64,000 nt of DNA, taken from positions 1 to 64,000 of the forward strand of contig NZ_KK069994.1 of the NCBI RefSeq assembly GCF_000576425.1. The letters are read 5' to 3'. The translations under genes and the position numbers were made by a program. The stretch comes from Brachybacterium phenoliresistens. GTDB taxonomy: Bacteria; Actinomycetota; Actinomycetes; Actinomycetales; Dermabacteraceae. The notes beneath the pieces were generated by a model. It was not told the origin of the DNA and made no database searches. It saw only the letters and a list, made by a program, of their open reading frames with translations. Positions within the stretch are counted from its first letter, which is position 1. Each line of letters opens with the position of its first letter. Shown piece after piece: positions 25,068-34,953 of the stretch.

Positions 25068-26744
25068 TCAGAACAGGCCGACGGCCCGACCCTGCGCGTC
25101 CACGCCCATCCGCAGGGCGGCCGGCTCCCGCGGCAGCCCGGGCATGGTCATGATCGACCCGGTCAGCGCCACCACGAAGCCCGCGCCGATCTTCGGCACG
25201 AGGTCCCGCACGTGCAGGGTGTGCCCGCGCGGAGCGCCGAGCCGGGACGCATCGTCGGAGAAGGAGTACTGGGTCTTGGCGACGCAGACCGGCAGGGTGT
25301 CCCAGCCGTTGCGCTGGAGCCGCCGCAGGGCCGCCGGGGCGGCATCGACGTACTGCACCTCGGCGGCGCCGTAGATCTCGGTGGCGATGGTGCGCAGGGA
25401 CGCCTCGATGCCCTCGGCCGGGTCGTACAGCGGATGGAAGTCGCGGCCGCCCCCGGCGGCGATGACCTCGAGGACCTGCTCGGCGACGGCGACGCCGCCG
25501 CTGCCGCCCTCGGCCCAGACCTCGCTGAGCGCGGCGCGCAGCCCCTGCTCGCGGGCCCAGCCGAGCATCGCGTCGAGCTCGGCCTCGGTGTCTGTGGGGA
25601 AGCGGTTCAGGGCGATCACCGGCTCGAGGCCGAAGCGGCGGATGTTCTCGGCATGGCGAGCCAGGTTCTCGGCGCCGCGCAGGGCGGCCTCGACGTCCTC
25701 GGCGGCGAGATCGCCCTGGGCGACGCCGCCGTGCATCTTCAGCGCCCGGACGGTCGCGACGAGCACCACGGCGTCGGGGCGCAGGCCCCCGGTGCGGGCC
25801 TTGATGTCCAGGAACTTCTCGGCCCCGAGGTCGGATCCGAACCCCGCCTCGGTGACCGTGACCTCGGCGAGGGAGGTCGCCAGCCGGGTGGCGACGAGGG
25901 AGTTGCAGCCGTGGGCGATGTTCGCGAACGGCCCGCCGTGGACGAGGGCCGGCGTCCCGCCGAGGGTCTGGACCAGGTTCGGACGGATCGCGTCCTTGAG
26001 CAGCATCGTGATGGCGCCGTCGACCTGCAGGTCCCGCACGGTGACCGGTTCGCGGGAGCGGGTCAGGCCCACGACCACGTCGCCGATGCGCCGCTGGAGG
26101 TCGGCGAGGTCCGTGGCCAGGCACAGGATGGCCATCACCTCGGAGGCGACGACGATGTCGAAGCCGTCCTCGCGGGGGACGCCCTGGCCGGGCCCGCCCA
26201 GGCCGATCACCACCTCCCGCAGCGCGCGGTCGTTGACGTCCAGCACCCGCTTCCATTGGATGCGGCGCGGGTCGATGTCCAGGGCGTTGCCCTGCTGGAT
26301 GTGGTTGTCGACCAGGGCGGCGAGGGTGTTGTTCGCGATCTGGATGGCGTGGAAGTCGCCGGTGAAGTGGAGGTTGATGTCCTCCATCGGCACCACCTGG
26401 GCGTGGCCGCCGCCGGTGGCGCCGCCCTTGATGCCCATGATCGGGCCCAGCGACGGCTCGCGCAGGGCGACCATCGTCCGGTGCCCCAGCAGGCGGAAGG
26501 CATCGGCGAGGCCGACGGTCGTGGTGGACTTCCCCTCTCCGGCGGGGGTGGGGGACATGGCGGTCACCAGCACCAGTCGGCCGGGCCCGTCGCCGGGCGG
26601 GACGGCGGCGATGTCGATCTTGGCCTTGTCGGTGCCGTAGGGGATGAGCGCCGCCTCGGGGATCCCGGCGCGGCGGGCGATCTCGGTGATCGGCTGCAGG
26701 GTCGCTGCCTGGGCGATCCGGAGATCCGGGTTCTCTGCGGTCAT
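25068..26744 (-). CDS. fhs: Formate-tetrahydrofolate ligase
   Basis: A 558-residue cytosolic enzyme making 10-formyl-THF from formate, THF and ATP. Seen: the P-loop region [18 protein letters not shown] near residues 63-80, [19 protein letters not shown] near 92-110, and the C-terminal region [13 protein letters not shown]. Length and order match Fhs. AGGAG six bases before ATG fixes the start. A TATCCT hexamer at 26801-26806 (minus strand) may be its -10. Confidence 0.95.
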   Translation of the reverse strand: MTAENPDLRIAQAATLQPITEIARRAGIPEAALIPYGTDKAKIDIAAVPPGDGPGRLVLVTAMSPTPAGEGKSTTTVGLADAFRLLGHRTMVALREPSLGPIMGIKGGATGGGHAQVVPMEDINLHFTGDFHAIQIANNTLAALVDNHIQQGNALDIDPRRIQWKRVLDVNDRALREVVIGLGGPGQGVPREDGFDIVVASEVMAILCLATDLADLQRRIGDVVVGLTRSREPVTVRDLQVDGAITMLLKDAIRPNLVQTLGGTPALVHGGPFANIAHGCNSLVATRLATSLAEVTVTEAGFGSDLGAEKFLDIKARTGGLRPDAVVLVATVRALKMHGGVAQGDLAAEDVEAALRGAENLARHAENIRRFGLEPVIALNRFPTDTEAELDAMLGWAREQGLRAALSEVWAEGGSGGVAVAEQVLEVIAAGGGRDFHPLYDPAEGIEASLRTIATEIYGAAEVQYVDAAPAALRRLQRNGWDTLPVCVAKTQYSFSDDASRLGAPRGHTLHVRDLVPKIGAGFVVALTGSIMTMPGLPREPAALRMGVDAQGRAVGLF

Positions 26745-26887
26745 CGGGGGTGTCTCCTTCGACTGCGAGCAGCGGGCGACGGTGCCCGCGCGGTCCGGAC
26801 AGGATAGGGGACCGACCTGGTGCCCGACGAGCGTTCGCGCACAGCGCTGCGTGAACCGCAGGGGAGGGCGACGTCGCAGGGGTGCGG

Positions 26888-27532
26888 TCAGAGCAGACGC
26901 CTGCCTTCGCCTGATTCGATGAGTGCTTCGAGCCCTTCCGGTGCCGGCTCGTAATCGGGTTCGAGCTCCTGCCTCCACCGTGCGTACACCGCATATGCCG
27001 ACAACGCTGTGCGCGGACCCGAGGGCGGTCTCAGAACAGCGAGAGCCTCCTCTGCGCGGGGGTCGAAGATCGTCGCGTAGCGATGATGGCTGCGACCGTG
27101 TTCTCGATCTGCACTGATCATGCTTTGCACGAGAGCTTCCCGCAGGATCCCAAGTGTCAGGTGCAGCCCGATGAGGTCGTTGCCGCGCCCGAAACGTACG
27201 GCCGCGAGCGCGGCGTCGAACCTGATGGCGTTGTCGATCGGTGCTCGGGGGAGTTCCGCTGATGCTCCCTGGACCGTGAGGTCGACGCGCCGACCATCGG
27301 CGAGCACCGCCCGCACGATCTGCGTCGCTCCCTCTGACGTCTCCTGGAAAGCCCAGAGAGGCGTATCGATCAGAGCCTCGAGCTCGATGGAGTCGTGGAG
27401 CGACATCGCGACATCGAGATCGCTCCATCGATCCAGAAGCTTCGGATCCGTGGCCGACCCGTACGCGGTGACCTCGGCATCGGGGAGCCGGGCCCTGAGG
27501 TGCTCGAGCAGGTCGATCTGCCAGGTGCTCAT
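26888..27532 (-). CDS. Nucleotidyltransferase resembling streptomycin adenylyltransferases
   Basis: A 214-residue protein with the polymerase-beta-type nucleotidyltransferase core: TAYGSATD with G25-S26, WSDLDVAM with D38 and D40, and the third metal Asp at D84 in RRVDLTV. The remainder is helical, as in ANT(6)/AadK-type aminoglycoside adenylyltransferases, but it is shorter than those (about 280-290), so resistance is not assured. Base composition is less GC-rich than its neighbours, which hints at acquisition. It lies 19 bases after gntR and also has its own leaderless -10. Confidence 0.6.
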   Translation of the reverse strand: MSTWQIDLLEHLRARLPDAEVTAYGSATDPKLLDRWSDLDVAMSLHDSIELEALIDTPLWAFQETSEGATQIVRAVLADGRRVDLTVQGASAELPRAPIDNAIRFDAALAAVRFGRGNDLIGLHLTLGILREALVQSMISADREHGRSHHRYATIFDPRAEEALAVLRPPSGPRTALSAYAVYARWRQELEPDYEPAPEGLEALIESGEGRRLL

Positions 27533-27538
27533 GGTCGA

Positions 27539-27544
27539 AGAATA
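27539..27544 (-). promoter_or_regulatory. -10 element, leaderless nucleotidyltransferase gene
   Basis: TATTCT on the minus strand, six bases before the start codon and free of any RBS. This gives the gene its own promoter inside the operon. Confidence 0.5.
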
Positions 27545-27551
27545 CGGTCCC

Positions 27552-28247
27552 TCAGCCGTGCCGGCCGGAGGCATCGGGCCCGGGCAGCCGGCGCCGCGAG
27601 GCGCTCAGGTGCGCGCGCATCGCGGCCGCCGCCGCGACGGGGTCCTCCTCGCGGATCGCGGCGAGGATCGCGGCGTGCTCGGCGTCCACCCGTGCGGCGT
27701 GCTCCCGGCCGCCGGCGATGCGGGCCGGGGGCATGGGCACCATGGTCGGACCCAGGTCCCGCAGCGCCGCATACAGGTAGGGGTTGCGGGAGGCGCGGGC
27801 GATGAGACCGTGGAAGGCGACGTCGGCCTGCAGGGAGTCGGCGGCCGTGGTGCCCGCGGCGCCGACGAGCGCGCGGGCGGCCTCGAGCTCCTCGAGATCC
27901 TCCGCGGTGCGGCGCCGGGCGGCGAGGGCCGCCGTCTCCGCCTCGAGCGCGCCGCGGAACTCCAGCAGCGCCGCCTGGTCCGCCGGGGCGGACTGCCCGG
28001 ACCTGACCGATGCGGCCGATGCGCCCGGGTCCCGGGGCGCCGTGAGCACGTAGCTGCCGCTGCCGCGCACCGAGCGCACCAGCCCTTCGGCCCGCAGCCG
28101 CTCAAGGGCCTCGCGGACCACCGCCCGGCTCACCGCGTGCTCGCGGATCAGATGCGCCTCGCTCGGCAACCGGGACCCGGGCGCGAGCTCCCCGGTGAGG
28201 ATCCTGCCGCGCAGCGCATCGGCCACCCGAGCGGACAGCGCGGTCAT
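27552..28247 (-). CDS. GntR-family regulator, FadR/FCD type
   Basis: A 231-residue regulator: winged helix at about residues 6-66 (LPSEAHLIREHAVSRAVVREALERLRAEGLV) and an all-helical FCD ligand domain (VAFHGLIARASRNPYL, with His residues near 185 and 210 for a metal or acid ligand). FCD regulators often sense sugar acids. It follows the talarate/galactarate dehydratase gene after 58 bases and likely controls the divergent hexarate genes, where TGTCGGACA-like sites occur. Confidence 0.85.
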   Translation of the reverse strand: MTALSARVADALRGRILTGELAPGSRLPSEAHLIREHAVSRAVVREALERLRAEGLVRSVRGSGSYVLTAPRDPGASAASVRSGQSAPADQAALLEFRGALEAETAALAARRRTAEDLEELEAARALVGAAGTTAADSLQADVAFHGLIARASRNPYLYAALRDLGPTMVPMPPARIAGGREHAARVDAEHAAILAAIREEDPVAAAAAMRAHLSASRRRLPGPDASGRHG

Positions 28248-28305
28248 GATCGCCGCCCGGTCCGCCGGTCCCGCCGGACCGGGGTCCGGCGACGTCCGTC
28301 CGCGG

Positions 28306-29436
28306 TCATCGGGTCCCGATCGTCACGGTGTCGGTGGTCCAGGCACGGGCCTGCTCGCTGAGGGTGATGCCCAGGCCGGGACGGTCGGGCACGATCATGC
28401 GGCCGTCGCGGGTCTCCAGGCGCTCCTCGAACAGCGGGTCCAGCCAGTCGAAGTGCTCGACCCAGGTCTCTCGCGGGTAGCAGGCGGCCAGGTGCAGGTG
28501 GATCTCCATCGCGAAGTGCGGGGCGAGGTCCAGCCCCGCCTCGTCGGCCAGGGCCATCAGGCGCAGGAAGGCGGTGATCCCGCCGATGCGCGGGGCATCG
28601 GGCTGGATGATGTCGCAGGCCCGGTGGCGGATCAGCTCCGTGTGCTCGGCGACGGAGGCCAGCATCTCGCCGGTGGCGATGGGGGTGTCCAGGGCGGAGG
28701 TCAGCCGCGCGTGGCCGGCGTGGTCGTAAGCGTCCAGCGGCTCCTCGATCCACACCAGGTCCAGCTCGGACAGGATGCGGCCCATGCGCAGCGCCGTGGA
28801 CCGGTCCCATTGCTGGTTGGCGTCGACCATCAGCGGCGCATCGCCGATGTGCTCGCGCACCGCGCTCGCGCGGCGGATGTCCTCCCGGTCGTCGGGCAGG
28901 CCCACCTTGATCTTGATCCCGCCGATGCCCGCGGCGAGGGAGCGCTGCGCGGCCTCGGTGACCGCCCCGATGTCGGCGTTCAGGAACCCGCCGGAGGTGT
29001 TGTAGGTGCGCACGGCGTCGCGGTGGGAGCCCAGCAGCTTCGCCAGGGGCAGGCCGGCGCGGCGGGCCTTGAGGTCGTACAGCGCCACGTCGATCGCCGC
29101 GAGCGCCTGCGGCGCGAGGCCGGAGCGGCCGACCGACGCCCCCGCCCACAGCAGCTTCGTGATCAGCTTGCCGATGTCGCTGGGATCCTCGCCGAGGGCG
29201 AGGCCGGCGACCTCCTTCGCGTGGGCGTACTGGGCGGGGCCGCCGGCCCGCTTGGAGTAGCTGAAGCCGATTCCCTCGAAGCCCTGCGCGGTGGTGATCT
29301 CCGCGAACAGCAGGACGACCTCGGTCATCGGCCTCTGCCGGCCGGTGAAGACCTTCGCATCGGAGATCGGGACCGCCAGCGGCAGGGTCACGGAGGACAG
29401 GGTGATCGCGGTGATCGCATCGGCTGCGCGGGTCAT
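28306..29436 (-). CDS. Enolase-superfamily acid sugar dehydratase (L-talarate/galactarate type)
   Basis: A 376-residue mandelate-racemase subgroup enzyme. Catalytic KxK at K165/K167 (GIKIKVG), Mg ligand D195 in MVDANQ, E221 or E222 in IEEP, the third ligand E247 in TGEML, and the acid/base H317 in APHFAMEIHLHL. The HFAMEIHLHLAA and VEHFDWLDPL segments recall L-talarate/galactarate dehydratase, so the product would be 5-keto-4-deoxyglucarate, feeding KdgD opposite. Start at 29436 chosen over an upstream in-frame start because AGAGG precedes it and the fold begins there. Confidence 0.8.
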   Translation of the reverse strand: MTRAADAITAITLSSVTLPLAVPISDAKVFTGRQRPMTEVVLLFAEITTAQGFEGIGFSYSKRAGGPAQYAHAKEVAGLALGEDPSDIGKLITKLLWAGASVGRSGLAPQALAAIDVALYDLKARRAGLPLAKLLGSHRDAVRTYNTSGGFLNADIGAVTEAAQRSLAAGIGGIKIKVGLPDDREDIRRASAVREHIGDAPLMVDANQQWDRSTALRMGRILSELDLVWIEEPLDAYDHAGHARLTSALDTPIATGEMLASVAEHTELIRHRACDIIQPDAPRIGGITAFLRLMALADEAGLDLAPHFAMEIHLHLAACYPRETWVEHFDWLDPLFEERLETRDGRMIVPDRPGLGITLSEQARAWTTDTVTIGTR

Positions 29437-29469
29437 GTCGGCGCCTCTCGGCCGCGGGGCGGCAGGCTG

Positions 29470-29587
29470 TGTCGGACAACTCTCGGAAGCAGTCTGACAG
29501 CTCTGCGGGGCCGTCTGTCCAATGCCGGGCGGGTATCGCGTGAGTCCGAAAGGGGCTTGGACAGGCATCAGCGGCCGTTCCTAGGGT
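29470..29587. promoter_or_regulatory. Divergent hexarate promoters and candidate GntR operator
   Basis: Two identical TTGGACA -35 elements face away from each other: one on the minus strand (reverse complement at 29516-29522) with CAGACT as possible -10, one on the plus strand at 29557-29563 with TAGGGT at 29582-29587. Around 29470-29478 lies the palindrome TGTCGGACA, and TCTGACA occurs at 29494-29500, inside the transcribed start of the talarate gene. The region separates the talarate dehydratase and kdgD transcripts. Confidence 0.5.
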
Positions 29588-29645
29588 CGGGGACGCCCTC
29601 GGGAGGCCCGGCGCCTCCCCCTGACCGCACAGGAGCAGCCTCCCC

Positions 29646-30641
29646 ATGAACCAGCTCGCGCCCCGGGACCTCGCCGCGCACCTCGCGCAGGGCCTGCTCT
29701 CCTTCCCCGTCACCGCCTTCCGGCCCGATCTCTCGGTGGACGAGGACGCCTGCCGCGAGCACATCGCCTGGCAGTCGAGCTACGACGTGGCCGGCCTGTT
29801 CGCCGCCGGCGGGACGGGGGAGGGCTTCTCCCTCGCCCCCGAGGAGACGGCCCGCGTGGTCCGCATGGCCGTGGAATCGGCACGGCCCGGGGTGCCCGTG
29901 CTCGCCTCCGCCGGCGGCGCGACCTGGCAGGCGATCCGGAACGCCGCCGATGCCCGGGCCGCCGGCGCCGCCGGGGTGCTGGTGCTGCCGCCGTATCTCA
30001 CTGCCTGCGATCAGGACGGGCTGTTCGCGCACGTCTCCGCGATCTGCTCCGCGACGGACATCGGCGTGATCGTCTACAACCGCGGCACCGCGGTCTACGC
30101 CCCGGAGACCCTCGCCCGCCTCGCCGAGGCCCACGAGAACCTCATCGGCTTCAAGGACGGGATCGGCGACATCGAGCAGCTCGCCCGGGTGCACGCGCTG
30201 ATGGGGGAGCGCCTGTTCCTGCTGGGCGGCCTGCCCACCGCCGAGACCTTCGCCCTGCCGCTGCTGCAGCTGGGCATGAGCACGTACTCCTCGGCGATGT
30301 TCAACTTCGCGCCCGAGTTCGCGCTGGCCTTCTACGCCGATGTGCGCGCCCAGGACCGCGCCGCGGTGACCGAGAAGCTCACCCGCTTCGTGCTGCCGTA
30401 CATCACCATCCGCGACCGGGCGAAGGGCTACGGCGTCTCCATCATCAAGGCCGGGCTGCGCGCCGTCGGCCGGGACTGCGGGCCCGTCCGTCCGCCCCTG
30501 CAGGATCTGAGCGCCCGGGACCAGGCCGATCTCGCCGCCCTGATCGAGTCCGCCGGGCTCGTCCCGGGCGTCGCGGCCGATGCCTCGCCCTCGGCCGCCC
30601 CCGCATCGGTGCTCCCGGGCCCGGCGGAGGGCCGCGCATGA
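29646..30641 (+). CDS. kdgD: 5-dehydro-4-deoxyglucarate dehydratase
   Basis: A 331-residue class I aldolase-fold enzyme of the DapA family predicted to dehydrate and decarboxylate 5-keto-4-deoxyglucarate to 2-oxoglutarate semialdehyde. Schiff-base lysine K170 in IGFKDGIGD, Tyr134 in IVYNRG, and the subfamily start [10 protein letters not shown] with [11 protein letters not shown]. It has about 25 extra Ala/Pro-rich residues at the C-terminus. ATGA overlap with gudD. Confidence 0.88.
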   Translation: MNQLAPRDLAAHLAQGLLSFPVTAFRPDLSVDEDACREHIAWQSSYDVAGLFAAGGTGEGFSLAPEETARVVRMAVESARPGVPVLASAGGATWQAIRNAADARAAGAAGVLVLPPYLTACDQDGLFAHVSAICSATDIGVIVYNRGTAVYAPETLARLAEAHENLIGFKDGIGDIEQLARVHALMGERLFLLGGLPTAETFALPLLQLGMSTYSSAMFNFAPEFALAFYADVRAQDRAAVTEKLTRFVLPYITIRDRAKGYGVSIIKAGLRAVGRDCGPVRPPLQDLSARDQADLAALIESAGLVPGVAADASPSAAPASVLPGPAEGRA

Positions 30642-31972
30642 GCGCGCCGGCCGCCGGACCCCGGATCGCGGCGATCGAGGTGGTGCCCGTGGCCGGGCAC
30701 GACTCGATGCTCCTGAACCTCTCCGGCGCCCACGCCCCCGTCTTCACCCGCACCATCGCGATCCTCACCGACAGCGACGGCCGCACGGGCCTCGGGGAGG
30801 TGCCCGGCGGCGAGGCCATCCGGGCCACCCTCGAGGACGCCGCGCCCCTGCTGCTGGGGAAGCCGGTCGCCCGCTTCCGCTCCCTGCTGCGGGAGGTCCA
30901 CGCGCGCTTCGCCGCGCGCGATGCGGGCGGGCGCGGGGACCAGACCTTCGACCAGCGGATCGCGATCCACGCCGTCACCGCCCTCGAATCCGCCCTGCTG
31001 GACCTGCACGGCCAGCACCTCGGCGTCAGCGTCGCGGAGCTGCTGGGGCAGGGCCAGCAGCGCGAGAGCGTGCCGATGCTCGGCTACCTCTTCTACGTCG
31101 GGAACCCCGACCTGACGGACCTGCCCTATCGGCGCGAGGGGGAGGCCGGCGGCTGGTGGTCGCGGCGGCGCGAGGAGGCGATGACCCCGGAGTCCGTCGT
31201 CGCGCTCGCCGAGGCCGCCCAGGAGCAGTACGGCTTCCGCGACTTCAAGCTCAAGGGCGGCGTGCTGCCGGGCGAGGTCGAGGTCGAGACGGTCATCCTG
31301 CTGAAACGGCGCTTCCCGCAGGCCCGGATCACCCTGGACCCCAACGGCGGCTGGCTGCTGGCGGACGCGATCCGCCGCGGCCGGGCCATGTCGGGAGCGA
31401 TCGCCTACGCCGAGGATCCCTGCGGGGCCGAGGGCCGTTTCTCCGGGCGCGAGGTGATGGCGGAGTTCCGCCGCGCCACCGGCCTGCGCACCGCCACCAA
31501 CATGGTCGCGACCGACTGGCGGGAGATGGCGCACGCGGTGCGCGAGGCCTCCGTCGACATCCCGCTGGCCGATCCGCACTTCTGGACGATGGCCGGCTCC
31601 GTCCGCGTCGCCCAGCTGTGCCACGAGTTCGGCCTCACCTGGGGCTCGCACTCCAACAACCACCTCGACGTGTCGCTGGCGATGTTCACCCACGTCGGCG
31701 CGGCCGCGCCGGGGGAGATCACCGCCCTGGACACCCACTGGATCTGGCAGGACGGGCAGGGGATCACGACCGCGCCGCTGCAGATCGTCGACTCCGAGAT
31801 CGCCGTGCCGACCGCGCCCGGCCTCGGCATCGAGCTGGACCGGGACCGGCTGGCCGCCGCCCATGCGCTCTACCTCGAGCACGGGCTGGGCCGTCGCGAC
31901 GACGCGATCGCCATGCAGTACCTCATCGAGGGCTGGAGCTTCGACCCCAAGCGCCCCGCGATGGTCCGCTGA
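30638..31972 (+). CDS. gudD: Glucarate dehydratase
   Basis: A 444-residue enolase-superfamily enzyme that dehydrates D-glucarate/L-idarate to 5-keto-4-deoxyglucarate. Motifs: FKLKGG near residue 204, LDPNGGW near 235, AEDPCG near 263, TNMVATDW near 290 and [11 protein letters not shown] near 337 with the catalytic His. The N-terminal [17 protein letters not shown] and C-terminal [17 protein letters not shown] are characteristic of GudD. Coupled to kdgD. A 2-oxoglutarate semialdehyde dehydrogenase, needed to finish the pathway, is not in the window. Confidence 0.93.
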   Translation: MSAPAAGPRIAAIEVVPVAGHDSMLLNLSGAHAPVFTRTIAILTDSDGRTGLGEVPGGEAIRATLEDAAPLLLGKPVARFRSLLREVHARFAARDAGGRGDQTFDQRIAIHAVTALESALLDLHGQHLGVSVAELLGQGQQRESVPMLGYLFYVGNPDLTDLPYRREGEAGGWWSRRREEAMTPESVVALAEAAQEQYGFRDFKLKGGVLPGEVEVETVILLKRRFPQARITLDPNGGWLLADAIRRGRAMSGAIAYAEDPCGAEGRFSGREVMAEFRRATGLRTATNMVATDWREMAHAVREASVDIPLADPHFWTMAGSVRVAQLCHEFGLTWGSHSNNHLDVSLAMFTHVGAAAPGEITALDTHWIWQDGQGITTAPLQIVDSEIAVPTAPGLGIELDRDRLAAAHALYLEHGLGRRDDAIAMQYLIEGWSFDPKRPAMVR

Positions 31973-32078
31973 GCGGCCCGAGGGGTCGCCGCGGCCCGCC
32001 ACGGGGGCGCTCCGCAGCCGGTGATAGTCTCACGGCACTCACCGGACAGCATCGATACTCCGACTGCATGGAGCCGCC

Positions 32079-32954
32079 GTGTACACCCTCGACCAGGTGC
32101 GGTGCTTCGTCGCCGTCGCCGAGCACCTGCACTTCGGTCGCGCCGCCGCGGAGCTGAACATGACCCAGCCGCCGCTGAGCCGCCAGATCCAGAAGCTCGA
32201 GCGCGCGGTCGGGGCCGAGCTCCTCGCCCGCGACAACCGGCGGGTCCGTCTCACCCCGGCGGGGCAGCAGTTCCTGGGGGAGTCGCGCAAGCTCCTGGCC
32301 CTGGCCGAGCGCGCGCCCGAGGGGGCCCGGCAGGCGGCCGCGGGCACCCGCGGCACGGTCACGATCGGCTTCACCGCGGCCAGCGGGTTGTCCCTGCTGG
32401 GCCCCCTGCTGTCGCGGATCCGCGACGCAGAGCCCGAGATCTCGATCGAGCTCGTCGAGATGGTGACCTCCCAGCAGCTGCAGGCGCTCGAGGAGGAGCG
32501 CATCGACCTCGGACTGGGGCGGACGCGGACGGCTCCCGAGGGGATCGCCCGGCGTCTCCTCCTCAGCGAGCGGCTGGTGCTGGCCCTGCCGTCCACGCAC
32601 CCGCTGGCCGATCCGGAGCACCGCCCGGTCCGTGCGGACATCGCCGGGCAGAAGCTGATCCTGCACTCGGCGACCACCGCGCAGTACTTCTACGACGTCG
32701 TCGTCAAGCACTTCGACATCGACCACCAGCTCGTCCAGCACTCGCTGAGCCAGATCATGACGATGATCCACCTCGTCGCGGCCGGTCACGGCATCGCCTT
32801 CGTCCCGGAGTCCGCACGGTCCATCGCCGTGCCCGGCGTGGTGTTCCGCCCCGTCGAGGATCTCCAGGAGGAGGTCGTCGAGCTCCAGGCCCTGTGGCGT
32901 CGCGACGCGTCGCACCCCGCGCTGCACCGGGTGCTGGCCGTGATCGCGCCGTGA
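32079..32954 (+). CDS. LysR-family transcriptional regulator
   Basis: A 291-residue regulator: HTH at residues 1-60 (HFGRAAAELNMTQPPLSRQI) and a substrate domain from about 90. The TQPPLSRQIQ form is typical of the BenM/CatM-like branch that senses aromatic or organic acids. GTG start with GGAG five bases upstream. Located after gudD but with its own 106-base gap, so it may regulate the hexarate genes or something absent here. Confidence 0.88.
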   Translation: MYTLDQVRCFVAVAEHLHFGRAAAELNMTQPPLSRQIQKLERAVGAELLARDNRRVRLTPAGQQFLGESRKLLALAERAPEGARQAAAGTRGTVTIGFTAASGLSLLGPLLSRIRDAEPEISIELVEMVTSQQLQALEEERIDLGLGRTRTAPEGIARRLLLSERLVLALPSTHPLADPEHRPVRADIAGQKLILHSATTAQYFYDVVVKHFDIDHQLVQHSLSQIMTMIHLVAAGHGIAFVPESARSIAVPGVVFRPVEDLQEEVVELQALWRRDASHPALHRVLAVIAP

Positions 32955-33329
32955 GCCGCCGGGGCTCCCGGGCCGAGCACCGGAGCGGCCCGGTCCGATC
33001 CTGAACGGTCACCGGATCGATGCCGATCGGAGCCACCACAGGACGTCCGCAGCAGCGGGCGCGGTGTCTGCCTGGCGCGCAACATTCTCCGCCGACTCTG
33101 CGGCGAGTTCCGAGGGGAATGGCGGCGTGCACGTTGCGGTCTGCGCAGCCCTCTCTCTGGTTCCCTGCGATGCAAGGATTTCCGTCAGCATTCTATTCTA
33201 CAATAACACACTTGCGAGTGGAAAACAAATGGATGCAGTCGGCTCAGGGCTTTACAAGTGTCGCGCAGTGGCATATCTTGAGAAAGGTCGGTGGCGTCGA
33301 TGTCGCCGAAAGAAGGAAGGTTTACGGAG
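32955..33329. other. Gap at the island border, no clear gene
   Basis: Holds the tRNA-Phe fragment (33007-33038) and an AT-richer patch around 33185-33260 with TATTCT and TACAAT hexamers, unlike surrounding DNA. Short frames exist on both strands but none has both a good RBS and convincing composition. Confidence 0.5.
33007..33038 (+). repeat. tRNA-Phe 3-prime fragment, probable old attachment site
   Basis: 32 bases starting GGTCACCGGATCGA and ending CGGAGCCACCA match the 3-prime end of the intact tRNA-Phe at 34984-35015 at 30 of 32 positions. The fragment is on the plus strand while the tRNA gene is on the minus strand, so the two form an inverted pair bounding a 2-kb island. Confidence 0.8.
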
Positions 33330-33674
33330 ATGGCACCCAGGCTCGCAACGAACGTCGATCCCGACATATGCAAGGTCGTCCCGAGCATCGCGAAGGGTGA
33401 CGGCGTCGACCCTGAAGTTCCCCGGAAGGCGACCGCTGGGGGCGCGCCTCAGCGGACTGGTGATCTGATCCATGAGGGCCCCGTCGGTCAGTGCGGGCTG
33501 AACTCGGCGACGGTCCCTGCAGGCGCCGTTCCGGATATCGCGGGGCCGGCTGGCCTCAAGGATCTGACCCTCGCGTCGTGGAGGAGCCGTGACCGCGCCG
33601 CTCGGGGGCGATTTCTCCGGCACGTCGAGAGCATCACTCCCGCCGCGCCTGTTCGTGGGGAGTCCTGGTGTTGA
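33330..33674 (+). CDS. Small island ORF, unknown
   Basis: A 114-residue frame starting MAPRLATNVDPDICKVVPSI with GGAAGG nine bases upstream. No domain recognised. Its stop overlaps the GTG of the next small ORF by seven bases, as in a coupled pair. Composition is unlike the housekeeping genes and it lies in a decayed island, so it may be a remnant. Confidence 0.3.
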   Translation: MAPRLATNVDPDICKVVPSIAKGDGVDPEVPRKATAGGAPQRTGDLIHEGPVGQCGLNSATVPAGAVPDIAGPAGLKDLTLASWRSRDRAARGRFLRHVESITPAAPVRGESWC

Positions 33675-33937
33675 TGCGGGAGTCGCTGGACATCCTGTCT
33701 GCCCTGCGGGAGGGGATCGGTGCGGGCGAGAGCGCGCACGTGCTCGGACTCCGAGCCGAGCTGCTGGATGCAGTGATCCGTCGTGAGGCCGCACGTGCTC
33801 GCAGCGAGGGCGTGTGGCAGGGGCGGGCCGAAACGCCCGGCGAACTGCGGATCCGGGAGCGGGACGAGTCTCTCGCCGCCGTTCACGAAGCCAGGATCGC
33901 GCAACGAATCGACGCCGCCCTCGACCAGGATGGGTGA
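33668..33937 (+). CDS. Small helical island protein
   Basis: An 89-residue protein from a GTG with GGGGAG five bases upstream. Sequence is helical with a possible helix-turn-helix (GESAHVLGLRAELLDAVIRR), then charged. Could be a small DNA-binding or structural protein of a mobile element. No family recognised. Confidence 0.4.
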   Translation: MLMRESLDILSALREGIGAGESAHVLGLRAELLDAVIRREAARARSEGVWQGRAETPGELRIRERDESLAAVHEARIAQRIDAALDQDG

Positions 33938-34121
33938 CCGGTGCTCGGTGGTCATGGCCACCCACCGGCCTCGCGCCCTTCGAGCGATTTCCTCTCTGCT
34001 GCCAGGGGCGGGCTTGACCGGACTCCACGATGGCGGCCGCGCCGTCGTCGACTCCCGCGGCATCATTCCCTGTCGATATGCCGAACACCTCGGCTTCTCG
34101 AATTCTGCATGGAGGCTCGCA

Positions 34122-34325
34122 ATGTTGAATCTCATCCACCGTCTGCTCGGTATCGACGTGCTCAAGGCCGAGAACGAACGCCTGCGCGTCGATCTCGACA
34201 CCGCGCTGCACGACGTCACGGTGCTTCGTCTCTGGCGCGTCGCCGTTCAGTCGAAGAACCCCGGTCTCGGGAACCTCCTGCCCGAGCAAGAACACCTCGA
34301 CTACGCCGAGCGTCGCGACCACTGA
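34122..34325 (+). CDS. Small coiled-coil island protein
   Basis: A 67-residue protein with a near-perfect RBS (GGAGG, six bases from ATG). VLKAENERLRVDLDTALHDV (residues 13-32) has a leucine heptad pattern, suggesting a short coiled coil or dimerisation helix. Function unknown. The RBS makes it the most credible gene of the island. Confidence 0.5.
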   Translation: MLNLIHRLLGIDVLKAENERLRVDLDTALHDVTVLRLWRVAVQSKNPGLGNLLPEQEHLDYAERRDH

Positions 34326-34953
34326 AGAAGAGCGACCTGACGGGGGAGGGACCGTTCCTGGGCGCGCGACCTCGACCGGTCTCTCGGCTCCGAACGCGTC
34401 GCCGCTCTCCATCGGTCTCGAGGTCTGCTGACGCGGAATGGCTGGGCTGGGTCCGAGTCCACCAGGACCGACACCCGTGCCTCGCTCGACCGGATCATGC
34501 ACCTCCGCGTCGACGTCGGGCTCGTCCTGGTCGACCCCGCCCACGTGCCTGATGGGCCGTGCCGGTCGACCTGCCAGGCGTTGGCCTGCACCGGGCGCCA
34601 TCTCGGATGAGCTGCCCCTCTCACGCCCCTCGACATCATCCTGAACGAAAGGGTGATCGACGTGGCCCGGTCTCCCAGTCCCACAGGAATGGACGCCTCG
34701 TGGCGGAGGTGACGAAGCCGGGCGATGCACCGAAGAGCAGGCACCGAACCGATCTCCATCGATCCAGGCGGGGGAGCCCTCGATGCCTCGGACCTCGCCC
34801 GACCCATCGGCCTGTCCGAGAGGCGTGACGACGTGACGGCGTACCGGCCAGGTGAGGGCCGCGGCAGCAGCACCACCTGGGCGACGGGCGTTCGCGATCA
34901 TGGCGAGAGAAGCCATGTATCCGGCAGGTGGCGTGCACCATGTCCGAGTACGC
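34326..34953. pseudogene. Decayed island DNA with frameshifted coding remnants
   Basis: No intact gene. Protein-like pieces appear in successive plus-strand frames: one containing RTDTRASLDRIMHLRVDVGL (about 34470-34535), one containing LDIILNERVIDVARSP (about 34627-34680) and one containing ISIDPGGGALDASDLARPIG (about 34753-34812). Each is cut by stops or frame changes, which looks like an eroded gene or genes. Original family not recognised. Confidence 0.35.

Noticed and set aside
26745-26887. Riboswitch in front of fhs
   Set aside because: No folate-binding or other known RNA core could be made out; only a weak -10 was seen.
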